From Microbacterium psychrotolerans (GTDB taxonomy: Bacteria > Actinomycetota > Actinomycetes > Actinomycetales > Microbacteriaceae), in assembly GCF_031085295.1 (NCBI RefSeq), contig NZ_JAVFWO010000002.1, positions 248,001-312,000 of the forward strand: DNA of 64,000 nucleotides, given 5' to 3'. How positions within the stretch are numbered: the first letter of the stretch is position 1; every line of letters starts with the position of its first letter. The position numbers and the translations under genes were made by a program. This document shows positions 1-8,844 of the stretch, piece after piece. Under the pieces are notes generated by a model. It made no database searches and was not told where the DNA came from. It saw nothing but the letters and a program-made list of their open reading frames with translations.

Positions 1-2
1 CC

Positions 3-326
3 GGCGACCTGGCCGCCGTGCGGGTGTTCGACGAGGCCGGTCGCGCCGTCGCCCTGGCATGCGTGTCGGCCGCGACTCTCGTCGATGTGCCACTCGCGGT
101 GGTCGGCGGCGGCGTCGCCGCCGCGTGGGATCTGCTGGCGCCCTCCGTCGCCGCCATACTGGCGTCCGATCCGCCCGTCTCGGGCGCCCCGCTGCGCGTC
201 GTCCCCGGCACGCTGCGCGGGGATGCGGTGGTGCTCGGCGCCGCGGCGCTGGTGTCGGCATCCGATCAGTCCTTTTCCTCCACCCCGTTCGCAGAAGGTG
301 AGCTCGTCCGTGACGTCGCGTCCTGA
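3..326 (+). CDS. ROK-family protein, C-terminal part (truncated by window edge)
   Basis: The reading frame is open from the first bases, so this is the 3' end of a gene starting upstream. The visible 107 or so residues contain VVGGGVAAAWDLL, which resembles the glycine-rich segment of ROK sugar kinases and repressors (VxGGG), followed by a short Leu/Ala-rich C-terminus. ROK kinases phosphorylate glucose or N-acetyl sugars in the cytoplasm, but the catalytic Asp and zinc motif lie outside the window, so kinase or repressor cannot be decided. Its stop overlaps the GTG start of the M81 gene by 17 nt, placing it first among the visible genes of a coupled operon with a fucosidase, which fits sugar catabolism. 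Confidence 0.65.
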   Translation, partial: GDLAAVRVFDEAGRAVALACVSAATLVDVPLAVVGGGVAAAWDLLAPSVAAILASDPPVSGAPLRVVPGTLRGDAVVLGAAALVSASDQSFSSTPFAEGELVRDVAS

Positions 327-1887
327 CCACGACAAGATCTGGAAGGGGCCGCTCGGCCCCCTCCACCCGTCCGGCCTCGCCCGGCCGCGGATCGGCATCG
401 CCGGCATCTCGATCGAATCGAGCACGTTCTCGCCGCACATCTCCGGCGATGGCGCGTTCACGATCCGCACCGGGGACGACCTCCTCGCGTACTACCCGTT
501 CCTCGCGGACGGTGAGGAGCTGCGGGATGCCGCCGAGTGGGTGCCGCTGACCCACGGGCGGTCGCTGCCGGGCGGCGCCGTCGATCCGCAGACGTATGCG
601 CGCATGAAGGAGGCGATCATCGACGGCATCCGCGCCCAGGGCCCGTTCGACGCGTTCTTCTTCGATATCCACGGCGCCATGAGCGTCGTCGGCATGGACG
701 ATGCCGAGGGCGACCTCGCGACCGCCGTGCGTGACGCGCTCGGACCCGACACCCTCGTCTCGGCGTCGATGGATCTCCACGGCAACGTCTCGGACGCCCT
801 GTTCGACGCCGTCGACCTGATCACCTGCTACCGGATGGCGCCGCACGAGGACTGGATGAACACCAAGCAGCGCGCGGTGCACAATCTGCTCGAGCGCCTG
901 CGAGGCGTCGGGGGAGCGGATGCCGACGCGCGGCGACCGTACAAGGCGTGGGTGCGGGTGCCCGTGCTGCTGCCCGGCGAGAAGACGAGCACGAGACTCG
1001 AACCGGCGAAGGGTCTGTACGACTCCATCCCCGACGTCGAGGAGCTCCAGGGCGTCATGGATGCCGCGGTGTGGGTCGGCTACGCCTGGGCCGACGAACC
1101 CCGCTGCCATGCGAACGTCATCGTGACAGGCGACGACCGCGATGTGATCGAGCGCGAGGCCGAGCGCCTTGCGCGCCGCTACTGGGACGCCCGGTCGGAC
1201 TTCGCGTTCGTCGGCCCGACGGCGACGCTCGACGATGCGCTCGACATCGCGCTGGCGGCCGGTGCACCGCGGCCGTACGTCATCTCGGACTCCGGCGACA
1301 ACCCCACCGCAGGCGGTGCCGGCGACGTGTCGTGGACCCTGGGCCGTCTGTTGCGGCGGGCGGACCTCGCGGACCGCTCCCGCGTCGTGCTGGCGGCATC
1401 CGTGTTCGACCCGCAAGCCGTGCGCGCCGCTCGCGTCGCCGGTGTGGGCGCGACGGTCAGCCTGCGGGTGGGCGGACGCGTGGATGCCGGGCCCAGCGGC
1501 CCCGTCGCGATCACCGGCGAAGTGTTCTCCATCACCGACGGCGACCCCGTCGCAGGAACCCAGGTCGTCGTGCGCAGCGGCGCGGTGCACGCCATCGTGA
1601 CCGAGCGCCGGAAACCCTTCCATCACCTGGACGACTTCCGGATGCTGGGTCTCGACCCCGAGAGCGCTGACATCGTGATCGTCAAGATCGGCTATCTCGA
1701 GCCGGAGCTGTACGACCTCGCGGCGGGGTGGACGCTCGCCCTGACCCCGGGCGGGGTCGACCAGGACCTGCTGCGGCTGGGGCATTCGCGCCTGCGCCCA
1801 GGCACCTTCCCGTTCGGCGAGACCGGTGACGAGCCCGACCTGCGCCCCCTCGTCGCGCGGCGCCGCGGGGCGGAGGTGCGGGCATGA
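310..1887 (+). CDS. M81 family metallopeptidase (MlrC-like)
   Basis: About 525 residues, the usual size for the M81/MlrC family, whose founding member opens linear microcystin peptides with a zinc centre. Family signatures are DIHGAMS (His near residue 121), MDLHGN (His near 157) and APHED (His near 179), with the late glycine-rich block SDSGDNPTAGG. I chose GTG at 310, preceded by AGAAGG about 10 nt upstream, because the open frame extending to base 85 would run through the ROK gene. The start overlaps the ROK stop, and the stop overlaps the fucosidase ATG as ATGA. No signal peptide is seen, so it is probably cytoplasmic. The substrate is unknown; the context suggests a peptide or amide released with sugars. 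Confidence 0.85.
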   Translation: MTSRPDHDKIWKGPLGPLHPSGLARPRIGIAGISIESSTFSPHISGDGAFTIRTGDDLLAYYPFLADGEELRDAAEWVPLTHGRSLPGGAVDPQTYARMKEAIIDGIRAQGPFDAFFFDIHGAMSVVGMDDAEGDLATAVRDALGPDTLVSASMDLHGNVSDALFDAVDLITCYRMAPHEDWMNTKQRAVHNLLERLRGVGGADADARRPYKAWVRVPVLLPGEKTSTRLEPAKGLYDSIPDVEELQGVMDAAVWVGYAWADEPRCHANVIVTGDDRDVIEREAERLARRYWDARSDFAFVGPTATLDDALDIALAAGAPRPYVISDSGDNPTAGGAGDVSWTLGRLLRRADLADRSRVVLAASVFDPQAVRAARVAGVGATVSLRVGGRVDAGPSGPVAITGEVFSITDGDPVAGTQVVVRSGAVHAIVTERRKPFHHLDDFRMLGLDPESADIVIVKIGYLEPELYDLAAGWTLALTPGGVDQDLLRLGHSRLRPGTFPFGETGDEPDLRPLVARRRGAEVRA

Positions 1888-3227
1888 ACTTCGAGACCCG
1901 CACCGGACCGGATCTCGGCGAGGCGACGCCGGAGTACCCCGATGCCACGGTTCCCGAGTGGTACCGCGACGCCAAGCTCGGCTTCTTCGTCCACTGGGGC
2001 CTGTACTCGGTGCCCGCGTGGGCGCCGGCGCATCCGCCCGGCGGCGTCCCGGTCGAGGACGCGTACGCTCACCACCAGTACGCGGAGTGGTATGCCAACA
2101 CGGTCCGCATCGCCGGCAGCCCGACGTGGCAGCGGCATCAGGAGCTCTACGGCACGGGCACGAGCTACGAGGACCTGGCCGACCGGTGGGATGCCGGACG
2201 CTTCGACGCGGACGACTTCGTCGACGCGCTCATCGATGCGGGCGCGCGCTACGTCGTGCCCACGACGAAGCACCACGACGGCTTCTGCCTCTGGAACACC
2301 GACACCACGACGTTCAACGCCGTGCGACGCGGTCCGCGCCGTGACCTGATCGCCGAGCTGCACGACGCCACCCGCCGCGCGGGCGCGCGGTTCGGCGTGT
2401 ACTTCTCGGGCGCGCTCGACTGGCACGTCAGCGACTTCCCGCCGATCGAGTCCGACACGGATCTGTTCCGGTTCCGTCGCGCCGACGAGTGGTTCTCGCG
2501 GTATGCGGCGGCGCAGCTCGATGAGCTCGTCGAGCGATTCCGCCCCGACGTCCTCTGGAACGACATCGAGTGGCCGGACGGCGGCAAGGGCTCCGAGGAC
2601 TACGCTGTCGCCGCCCTCCTGCGCCGCTATCTCGCGGCGGTCCCCGAAGGAGCCGTCAACGATCGCTGGGGCGTGCCGCGCCACGGGTTCCTGACCCGTG
2701 AGTACACCCACGTCGCCGACATCGTTCCGCAGCCGTGGGAGTCCACGCGAGGGCTGGGGTACTCCTTCGGCTACAACCAGGCGGAGGATGCCGGCCACTC
2801 GCTGTCAGGCACGGAGCTCATTCGGCTCCTCGCCGACGTCGTGAGCAAGAACGGCAATCTGCTCATCAACGTCGGACCGCGCGCCGACGGCTCGATCCCC
2901 GAGCTGCAGGCTCATGCGATGCGGGAGCTCGGCGCGTGGCTGCGCCGTGACGGCGCGGCGGTCTACGGCACGCGGCCGTGGGTGCGCGCCTTCGAGGAGA
3001 CCGGTGCGCCGCGTGCCTACACCGCGGGCGACGACGCGGTGAACATCATTGCGCTGGATCCCGGCGCAGGGCTGCTCGAGCTCCCGGTCGAGCTGGAAGC
3101 CGGGCGCGCCCGATGGCTGGGCGGGCCGGAAGCGGTGTTCGATCGTGTCCCGGGTGGCGCGGTGCGAGCCGTCGTTCCGGACGCGCTGCGAGGCGATGCC
3201 GCGGCCGCGCTCCAGGTGGTGCCGTGA
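1884..3227 (+). CDS. Alpha-L-fucosidase, GH29
   Basis: 447 residues. The N-terminal EWYRDAKLGFFVHWGLYSVPA block, and KHHDGFCLW, are typical of GH29 retaining alpha-L-fucosidases. The probable nucleophile is Asp227 in VLWNDIEWPD, matching the family WxD pattern. NGNLLINVGPRADG and the C-terminal beta-domain are also in place. There is no signal peptide, so it would act on imported fucosylated oligosaccharides. The gene starts at an ATGA overlap with the M81 stop, and its own stop overlaps the next GTG, so the genes are translationally coupled. Linkage specificity cannot be read from sequence. Confidence 0.92.
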   Translation: MNFETRTGPDLGEATPEYPDATVPEWYRDAKLGFFVHWGLYSVPAWAPAHPPGGVPVEDAYAHHQYAEWYANTVRIAGSPTWQRHQELYGTGTSYEDLADRWDAGRFDADDFVDALIDAGARYVVPTTKHHDGFCLWNTDTTTFNAVRRGPRRDLIAELHDATRRAGARFGVYFSGALDWHVSDFPPIESDTDLFRFRRADEWFSRYAAAQLDELVERFRPDVLWNDIEWPDGGKGSEDYAVAALLRRYLAAVPEGAVNDRWGVPRHGFLTREYTHVADIVPQPWESTRGLGYSFGYNQAEDAGHSLSGTELIRLLADVVSKNGNLLINVGPRADGSIPELQAHAMRELGAWLRRDGAAVYGTRPWVRAFEETGAPRAYTAGDDAVNIIALDPGAGLLELPVELEAGRARWLGGPEAVFDRVPGGAVRAVVPDALRGDAAAALQVVP

Positions 3228-3940
3228 CCGCAGTCGTCGAGATCGCCGTACAGGACGCCGCTGGAGCTCGCGCGGCTATCGCGGCCGGCGCCGACCGGCT
3301 GGAGCTCTGTCAGGCGCTCGAGACAGGGGGACTCACGCCCTCGATCGGCACGATCGAGGCGGTGTGCGACGCCGTCGGCGGTAAGAAGGTCAACGTGCTC
3401 GTCCGTCCGCGCGGCGGTGGCTTCGTGTACGACACGGAGGAGATCACCGTGGTGGCCGCCGACATCCGTGCCTGTGTCGATCGCGGTGTCGCCGGGGTTG
3501 TCGTGGGCGCGCTCGACGCGCACGGCCGCGCCGATCGCGAGGCGCTGCGGCGATGGCGGGACGCCGCAGGCCCCGCGACGTTCGTCTTCCATCGCGCGAT
3601 CGACGCCTCGCCGCGAAGCGCCGAGGTCTTCGAGGCGTTGCTCGCCGATGGCGTGGACCGCGTGCTGACCTCCGGGGGCGCCGTGCGCAGCATCGACGGA
3701 GTCGATCGCCTGGCGGCCTACGCGCGCCTGGCCGGGACGGCGCTGGACGTCACAGCGGGTGGGGGAGTGGCTCCCGAGCACATTCCCCACATCGTCTACT
3801 CCGGCGTGCGCGCCGTGCATCTCTCGGCACGCCGGCGGACGGGACTGGACGCTGCGTCGGGGCCCGGCGGCGGGGTCGACGGTCACGACGTCACCGACCC
3901 CGGCATCGTAGCCGCCGCGGTCGCCGCAGCCCGCGCCTGA
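3224..3940 (+). CDS. cutC: CutC family protein, copy 1
   Basis: 238 residues forming a complete CutC TIM barrel: EIAVQD at the N-terminus, [39 protein letters not shown] and DRVLTSGG. The family was named for copper tolerance in E. coli, but its chemistry is not settled and no metal-binding cluster is evident here. The GTG start at 3224 overlaps the fucosidase stop (GTGA), so it is co-translated with a glycoside hydrolase. This context suggests a role in sugar or peptide catabolism rather than copper handling. It is clearly paralogous to the gene at 5951, with long shared segments such as [14 protein letters not shown] and the [11 protein letters not shown] tail. Confidence 0.88.
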   Translation: MTAVVEIAVQDAAGARAAIAAGADRLELCQALETGGLTPSIGTIEAVCDAVGGKKVNVLVRPRGGGFVYDTEEITVVAADIRACVDRGVAGVVVGALDAHGRADREALRRWRDAAGPATFVFHRAIDASPRSAEVFEALLADGVDRVLTSGGAVRSIDGVDRLAAYARLAGTALDVTAGGGVAPEHIPHIVYSGVRAVHLSARRRTGLDAASGPGGGVDGHDVTDPGIVAAAVAAARA

Positions 3941-3982
3941 TCCGCGATCCCGCTTGCTGAGAGTTTCCTCATGAGCCGGTCC

Positions 3983-4012
3983 TTGTCGCGGGGGACGCGG
4001 GCGTGGTGTGAT
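3983..4012 (+). promoter_or_regulatory. Candidate promoter of the 5'-nucleotidase gene
   Basis: TTGTCG at 3983-3988 and TGTGAT at 4007-4012 are 18 bp apart. The second box ends 7 nt before ATG 4020, the spacing seen at the leaderless starts elsewhere in this window. Confidence 0.4.
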
Positions 4013-4019
4013 CCTCGCC

Positions 4020-5870
4020 ATGGGAGAACACATGCCTGATCAAGAATCCGACCACGACATCGACCCGCTGGCGGACACCCCGCCTCGGTCGGGTCTCAGT
4101 CGCCGCAACTTCCTCGTCGGCGTCTCGGCGGCCAGCGTGCTCGCCGCCGCGGGCTGGGCGCAGACGCCGAGGGCGGTGGCGGCCGAGGGCGGTGGCAGGT
4201 CGGTCACGATCACGATCATGGGCACCTCCGACATCCATGCCAACGCGCTCAACTGGGACTACTACAAGGACGCCGCCTACAGCGACAGCGCGGGCAACAC
4301 CATCGGCCTGGCACGCGTGTCGAGCCTCGTCAACCAGATCCGCGCCGACCGCGGCCGCGACCGCACCCTGCTCTTCGACGCCGGCGACACCATCCAGGGC
4401 TCGCCGCTCGGCTTCTACTACGCGACGGTGGACCCGGTGAACGCATCCGGCGCCGTGCATCCGATCGCCGCCGGATTCAACGCGATCGGCTACGACGCCG
4501 TGGCGCTGGGCAACCACGAGTTCAACTACGGACTCGACTTCCTCGACTACTGGATCTCGCAGCTGGATGCCCCGGCCCTGGCAGCGAATGCCGTGCACGC
4601 GGGCACCACCGAGCCTGCGTTCCGGCCGTACATCGTCAAGAAGATGCACGTGCCCGGGTACAAGCCGATCCGCGTCGGAGTCCTCGGGCTCACGAACCCC
4701 GGCGTCGTGATCTGGGACAAGGGCAATGTGAGCGGTCGCCTGGACGTGCTGGACGTCGTGGAGACGGCGGCGCGCTGGGTGCCCATCATGCGCGCCGAGG
4801 GCGTCGATGTCGTGGTGGTGAGCGTGCACGCCGGCGACAGCGGCCTGTCGTCGTACGGCAGCGACCTCCCGGTCGAGAACGCGGCCCGGATGCTGGCGGA
4901 GGAGGTGCCGGGCATCGACGCGATCCTGTTCGGGCACGCGCACCTCGACAAGCCGGAAGTGCGGGTGGTCAACAAGGTCACCGGCAAAGAGGTCGTGATG
5001 AGCGAACCGAAGAACTGGGGCCAGCGCCTCAGCGTCTTCGACCTGCAGCTCACAATGGAGCGCGGTCAGTGGGTCGTGGCCGCCGCGAAGTCCCTCACCG
5101 TGAACACCAACACGGTGGCCGACGATCCGGCACTGGTGCAGGTCGTGAAGGCGCAGCACGACGCGGTCGTCGCATACGTGAACACACCGGTGGCGACCTC
5201 GACCGAGACACTGTCGGCCGCCGAGTCCTGCTGGAAGGACACCGCGATCCTCGACTACGTCAACCACGTGCAGATCGACACGGTGTCGAAGGCGATCGCG
5301 GGCACGCCCGAGGCATCCCTCCCGATCATCTCGCTCGCGGCGCCGTTCAACCGTGCGGCGACGTTCCCGGCGGGTCAGGTGACGATCAAAGACGTCGCCG
5401 GCCTCTACATCTACGACAACACTTTGCTGGGCTCGGTGCTGACCGGAGCGCAGATCAAGGACTACCTCGAGTACTCCGCCAAGTACTTCCTGACGGTCGC
5501 GCCCGACGCAGCGGTGGCGCCCGCCACGTGGACGAACGCCCTCGGAACCCCGGACTACAACTTCGACCAGTTCTCGGGGGTCACCTACGACATCGACATC
5601 TCGCAGCCGCAGGGCTCGCGTATCGCGAACCTCGCGTGGGAGGGAACGCCCGTCGCCGCCGACCAGCGCTTCGTGGTGGCGGTGAACAACTACCGGCAGT
5701 CGGGCGGTGGCGGGTTCCCGCACATCGCGGCGGCACCGGTCGTCTACAACGCCCAGGTCGCCATCCGCGAGGCGATCGTCGCGTACGCGTCCGCGACGGG
5801 CGTGATCGACCCCGCCGACTTCCACGAGGTGAACTGGAAGCTGGTGCGTGCCGGTACCCCGGTCTTCTGA
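4020..5870 (+). CDS. Exported 5'-nucleotidase / 2',3'-cyclic phosphodiesterase family metallophosphatase
   Basis: About 616 residues with a twin-arginine signal: SRRNFLVG followed by an Ala-rich stretch ending near AVAA. The metallophosphatase domain shows each metal-ligand motif: TSDIH, DAGDTIQG, LGNHEFNYG, SVHAGD and FGHAHLD. The C-terminal half is the substrate-binding 5'-nucleotidase domain (QVTIKDVAGLYIYDNTL; FSGVTYDID). The protein would hydrolyse extracellular nucleotides to scavenge phosphate and nucleosides. ATG 4020 sits 7 nt after a -10-like box. ATG 4032, preceded by GGGAGA, is a workable alternative. No sortase or other anchor is seen, so it is likely secreted. A strong hairpin follows 10 nt after the stop. 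Confidence 0.92.
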   Translation: MGEHMPDQESDHDIDPLADTPPRSGLSRRNFLVGVSAASVLAAAGWAQTPRAVAAEGGGRSVTITIMGTSDIHANALNWDYYKDAAYSDSAGNTIGLARVSSLVNQIRADRGRDRTLLFDAGDTIQGSPLGFYYATVDPVNASGAVHPIAAGFNAIGYDAVALGNHEFNYGLDFLDYWISQLDAPALAANAVHAGTTEPAFRPYIVKKMHVPGYKPIRVGVLGLTNPGVVIWDKGNVSGRLDVLDVVETAARWVPIMRAEGVDVVVVSVHAGDSGLSSYGSDLPVENAARMLAEEVPGIDAILFGHAHLDKPEVRVVNKVTGKEVVMSEPKNWGQRLSVFDLQLTMERGQWVVAAAKSLTVNTNTVADDPALVQVVKAQHDAVVAYVNTPVATSTETLSAAESCWKDTAILDYVNHVQIDTVSKAIAGTPEASLPIISLAAPFNRAATFPAGQVTIKDVAGLYIYDNTLLGSVLTGAQIKDYLEYSAKYFLTVAPDAAVAPATWTNALGTPDYNFDQFSGVTYDIDISQPQGSRIANLAWEGTPVAADQRFVVAVNNYRQSGGGGFPHIAAAPVVYNAQVAIREAIVAYASATGVIDPADFHEVNWKLVRAGTPVF

Positions 5871-5879
5871 TCCGGCGCG

Positions 5880-5919
5880 GCGAAGGCCCGGCTCCCTCGG
5901 GCGGGAGCCGGGCCTTCGC
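5880..5919. terminator. Strong 17-bp hairpin terminator
   Basis: Perfect 17-bp inverted repeat, arms 5880-5896 and 5903-5919, with a 6-nt loop. There is no T-tract. It closes the nucleotidase transcript and separates it from the second cutC. Confidence 0.8.
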
Positions 5920-5938
5920 GGGTCCGCACGCGCCCCGC

Positions 5939-5944
5939 TAGGCT
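5939..5944 (+). promoter_or_regulatory. -10 box for leaderless cutC copy 2
   Basis: TAGGCT ends 6 nt before ATG 5951 and no Shine-Dalgarno is present, so transcription probably starts at or next to the start codon. Confidence 0.6.
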
Positions 5945-5950
5945 CGCGAC

Positions 5951-6664
5951 ATGTCAGCGCGTCCTGTCGAGATCGCCGTCCAAGATCCGGTGGGTGCTCG
6001 CGTCGCCATGGCGGCGGGGGCCACAAGGCTGGAACTGTGCCAGGCGCTGGACGTCGGCGGGCTCACGCCGTCGCTCGCGATCCTCGAAGGTGTGCTGGCC
6101 GCCGTCGATCCCTCGACGGTGAACGTCCTGGTGCGCCCGCGCGGCGGCGGGTTCGTGTACAGCGCCGAGGAGGTCGCGCTGGTCTCGGCCGACATCCGCG
6201 CCTGCGTCGATCGTGGTGCGGGCGGAGTGGTCGTCGGGGCGCTGACGCCGGCGGGCGGCCTCGATGTCGAATCCGTGCGGAGATGGCGGGATGCCGCCGG
6301 CTCGGCGACGCTGGTGTTCCACCGTGCGGTCGATGCCTCGGCAGACCCCGCGGCAGTCTTCGATGCCCTCGTGGCGGAAGGTGTCGACCGCGTGCTGACT
6401 TCGGGCGGCGCCACCCGGTCGATCGACGGCATCGACGCGTTGGCCGCCTTCGCGGCGCGCTCCGGCGGCGTCGAGGTCATGGCGGGTGGCGGCGTGCAGC
6501 CGGCCGACATCCCCGCCCTCTTCGCCGCCGGCGTCGACGCGGTGCATCTGTCGGCGCGCTCGCGGGCCGGGCACGATGCGCCGTCGGGACCCGGCGGCGG
6601 CTCGGCCGGACACGATGTGACAGACCCCGGCATCGTCGCGGAGGCGGTCGCCGCCGCGGGCTGA
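5951..6664 (+). CDS. cutC: CutC family protein, copy 2
   Basis: 237 residues with every CutC signature seen in the copy at 3224: [50 protein letters not shown] and GHDVTDPG. The two proteins look more than half identical along their whole length, so this is a lineage-specific duplication or an acquired near relative. Unlike copy 1, which is coupled to a fucosidase, this copy stands alone behind its own leaderless-type promoter and a terminator, so the two are regulated separately. The product is cytoplasmic. The enzymatic function is unknown. Confidence 0.88.
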   Translation: MSARPVEIAVQDPVGARVAMAAGATRLELCQALDVGGLTPSLAILEGVLAAVDPSTVNVLVRPRGGGFVYSAEEVALVSADIRACVDRGAGGVVVGALTPAGGLDVESVRRWRDAAGSATLVFHRAVDASADPAAVFDALVAEGVDRVLTSGGATRSIDGIDALAAFAARSGGVEVMAGGGVQPADIPALFAAGVDAVHLSARSRAGHDAPSGPGGGSAGHDVTDPGIVAEAVAAAG

Positions 6665-6770
6665 GGTTCGGTCGCGTCGTTTCGGGACGGACGTATCACG
6701 ACGCACCGCCGACACCTCGGAAGCGAGTGGGGCCAGACCCCGCATCGGACACCGATTCAGAGGAGCCGTC

Positions 6771-7625
6771 ATGAACGTCGAACCGTGGAGCACCGTCGGA
6801 CCGGGATCGTCCGCCGCGATCGTCCCGGGCATCCAGTACCTGCTGCGCGCACACGGCCACGCCGTGGCCGTGGACGGCGCGTACGGGCCTGCGACCGCGG
6901 CGGCCGTCAGCGCGTTCCAGACAGCGCAGGGGGTGCCGTCCGACGGCATCGTCGGGCCTATTACCTGGCCACGGCTTGTGATCGCGGTCCAGCAGGGATC
7001 GACGGGCGACGCCGTCCGCGCCGTCCAGCAGTTCGGGCTCGCTCGTTCGCCGGGGGAGGACCCGCTCATCGTCGACGGCGACTTCGGCCCGATCACCAAG
7101 GAGCGCGTCGAGTTCTTCCAGGAGTCGTGGGGCCTTTCGCTGGACGGCGTGGCAGGCCGCGAGACCTGGTCGTTCTTCAGCACCTTCATGCCGGGGGAGC
7201 GCCCGTGGGCGCTCGTGAAGCAGGGATCGTCGCAGGCGACGAACTGGCGCGTGCTCGCGGCACAGCACCTCCTGCGCGCGCACGGTGCGACGATCGCCGC
7301 GGACGGCGCGTTCGGACCGTTGAGCGGACAGGCCGTCCAGGCGTTCCAGCAGACCTTGCGGGCCGTCGAGATCTCGACCACCCTCGGCCAGCTCGATTGG
7401 CCGAGTCTCATCATCACCGTGAAGCAGGGCGACGGACCTGAGGGGCCCAAGGGCGAGGCGGTGCGTGCGGTACAGACACTGCTGGCCGACTTGACCGTCG
7501 ACGGCGACTTCGGGCCGCAGACCGACGCGGCCGTGCGGCAGTTCCAGCAGGTGTTCCTGCCGCCGGCGGACGGCGTCGTCGGCCCGAACACCTGGCACAC
7601 GCTGATGGTGCGCCTGTTCGAGTGA
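6771..7625 (+). CDS. Peptidoglycan-binding-domain protein with four PG_binding_1 repeats
   Basis: 284 residues made almost entirely of four peptidoglycan_binding_1 repeats. They are recognisable by [51 protein letters not shown] and [17 protein letters not shown]; repeats 1, 2 and 4 are each followed by a DGxxGxxTW-type motif. No catalytic domain and no signal peptide or membrane helix are present, which is odd for a wall-binding protein. Such modules usually accompany amidases or transpeptidases. ATG 6771 has GAGGAG about 7 nt upstream. Export by an unknown route, or an intracellular role in binding muropeptide-like ligands, are both possible. Confidence 0.85.
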   Translation: MNVEPWSTVGPGSSAAIVPGIQYLLRAHGHAVAVDGAYGPATAAAVSAFQTAQGVPSDGIVGPITWPRLVIAVQQGSTGDAVRAVQQFGLARSPGEDPLIVDGDFGPITKERVEFFQESWGLSLDGVAGRETWSFFSTFMPGERPWALVKQGSSQATNWRVLAAQHLLRAHGATIAADGAFGPLSGQAVQAFQQTLRAVEISTTLGQLDWPSLIITVKQGDGPEGPKGEAVRAVQTLLADLTVDGDFGPQTDAAVRQFQQVFLPPADGVVGPNTWHTLMVRLFE

Positions 7626-7688
7626 TCCGTCACAGGCCGCGAGCCTCCGCAACGCCGGGCGGCTCTCGGCCGCATCGCGACGCGGCAC

Positions 7689-7694
7689 TACTCT
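7689..7694 (+). promoter_or_regulatory. -10 box for leaderless membrane-protein gene
   Basis: TACTCT ends 6 nt before GTG 7701, with no Shine-Dalgarno. Confidence 0.5.
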
Positions 7695-7700
7695 GAGACG

Positions 7701-8246
7701 GTGACGACCGGACGCGACGACGACGCCCTGACCTGGGACGGTGACGACGATCCCACGCTCGACGTCGGTGCGAGTGCGGGGACGGAGCCCGCACCCGATG
7801 CCGCCACGCGACCCTCGGCGCCGGAGCTCCCGCCGGGGTACACCGCGGTGGGCAAGGGCAGCGAAACCGTCGGCGCCGCGGACACGCCGGATGCGGCATC
7901 CGTCGACGAAGAGGCACCTGTCCGCGGCGACGCCGTGGCAGAGTCGAGATCGCTCGGCAACGGCGCGCTCGTCGCCCTCGGCGTGCTGGGCGGCGTCTAC
8001 GCGCTCTACGCGATCGGGTGGGTCATCGGCGGACTGCGGCTGCAGGGCCGCGCTCAGTACCTGGTGCTCGACGTGATGTATCAGGGCAGCCTGTGGCTCG
8101 CCGTGCTCGCGCCGGTGCTGTGGTTCGCGACGACCTTCCTGCTCACCCGCCGCTCGCGCGCATGGGTCAGGTTCGCGTGGCTGGCGGTGGGTGTGGTCCT
8201 GCTGCTGCCCTGGCCCTTCGTGATGATCGGGGCGATCGGACAATGA
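7701..8246 (+). CDS. Hypothetical membrane protein, acidic N-terminus, three helices
   Basis: 181 residues. The first 80 or so are acidic and low-complexity, then three hydrophobic segments follow around ALVALGVLGGVYALYAIGWV, LAVLAPVLWFATTFLL and FAWLAVGVVLLLPWPFVMI. I do not recognise a named family. The stop overlaps the next ATG (ATGA), so the two small membrane proteins are translated together and probably act as a pair. The GTG start follows a TACTCT box by 6 nt. Confidence 0.75.
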   Translation: MTTGRDDDALTWDGDDDPTLDVGASAGTEPAPDAATRPSAPELPPGYTAVGKGSETVGAADTPDAASVDEEAPVRGDAVAESRSLGNGALVALGVLGGVYALYAIGWVIGGLRLQGRAQYLVLDVMYQGSLWLAVLAPVLWFATTFLLTRRSRAWVRFAWLAVGVVLLLPWPFVMIGAIGQ

Positions 8247-8677
8247 GCGACGACGTCACGACCCCCACGCCTTCTCCTGACGACGCCGGCGCGTCGCCGG
8301 CATCCTCTGAGCGCGTCGGCCCCGCCGCGATACCCCCGGTGCGTCAGGGCAGGACGCCCACCTGGCTGGTGGCCGCGATCACGGGCATCGTCGGGCTGTT
8401 CTACGCCTACGCCGTCTGGAACGCGATCGGCAACCTCGTGGCGACGCTCCAGGTGTTCGCCGGCGCAGGGCTCACGCTCAACGCGTTCGGCTGGTTCATC
8501 TGGATCTTCGCCGCGGTGTTCCCGCTGATCGTGTGGGCCGGCGCTTTCGCGATCGGGTACCGGCGCGCGCCGCACGAGCTGCTCCTCGTGATGCTCACCG
8601 GCCTCGCGCTCGTCGCCGTGTTCTGGCTGAACGTCGTGGCCTACACGACGCTCAACTCGGCCTCCTTCCTCGGCTGA
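8243..8677 (+). CDS. Hypothetical membrane protein, partner of the 7701 gene
   Basis: 144 residues with a Pro/Ser/Asp-rich N-terminus of about 40 residues and three hydrophobic segments (WLVAAITGIVGLFYAYAV, WFIWIFAAVFPLIVWAGAF, LLLVMLTGLALVAVFWLNVV). The ATG lies in an ATGA overlap with the upstream gene. Architecture and size mirror its neighbour, suggesting a heteromeric membrane unit, but the function is unknown. Confidence 0.75.
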   Translation: MSDDVTTPTPSPDDAGASPASSERVGPAAIPPVRQGRTPTWLVAAITGIVGLFYAYAVWNAIGNLVATLQVFAGAGLTLNAFGWFIWIFAAVFPLIVWAGAFAIGYRRAPHELLLVMLTGLALVAVFWLNVVAYTTLNSASFLG

Positions 8678-8749
8678 GACTCCCGACCTGCGGCCGCCGT
8701 GCGCGGGGTGACGGCCGTCATACGGTCGGGCAGGTCGCCGCGCGGACGG

Positions 8750-8755
8750 TAGGCT
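8750..8755 (+). promoter_or_regulatory. Candidate -10 box of serA
   Basis: TAGGCT lies about 90 nt before the serA start, giving a leader of roughly 80 nt. No convincing -35 is seen and no attenuator could be identified in the leader. Confidence 0.4.
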
Positions 8756-8844
8756 GGCACAGGCCTCGCCCCCGACGGCGTGCGGCGCGGCATCCGGTCT
8801 GCCCTGCTCCGCGCGCTCGCGCACCGCCCCCAAAGGAACCACCC

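Noticed and set aside
4008..4020. GTG 4008 as the 5'-nucleotidase start
   Set aside because: It lies inside the candidate -10 box and has no ribosome site; ATG 4020 or 4032 suits the Tat signal better.
3969..6026. Minus-strand open frame of about 685 codons opposite the 5'-nucleotidase
   Set aside because: GC-rich shadow frame, Arg/Val/His-rich, no family motifs, opposite a well-supported gene.
3224..6664. CutC read as choline trimethylamine-lyase
   Set aside because: Shared name only; the motifs are those of the TIM-barrel copper-homeostasis family, not a glycyl radical enzyme.
8762..8844. Possible leader peptide or attenuator before serA
   Set aside because: An open stretch starting GTG at 8780 runs on into serA out of frame with no Ser-codon run and no competing hairpins.
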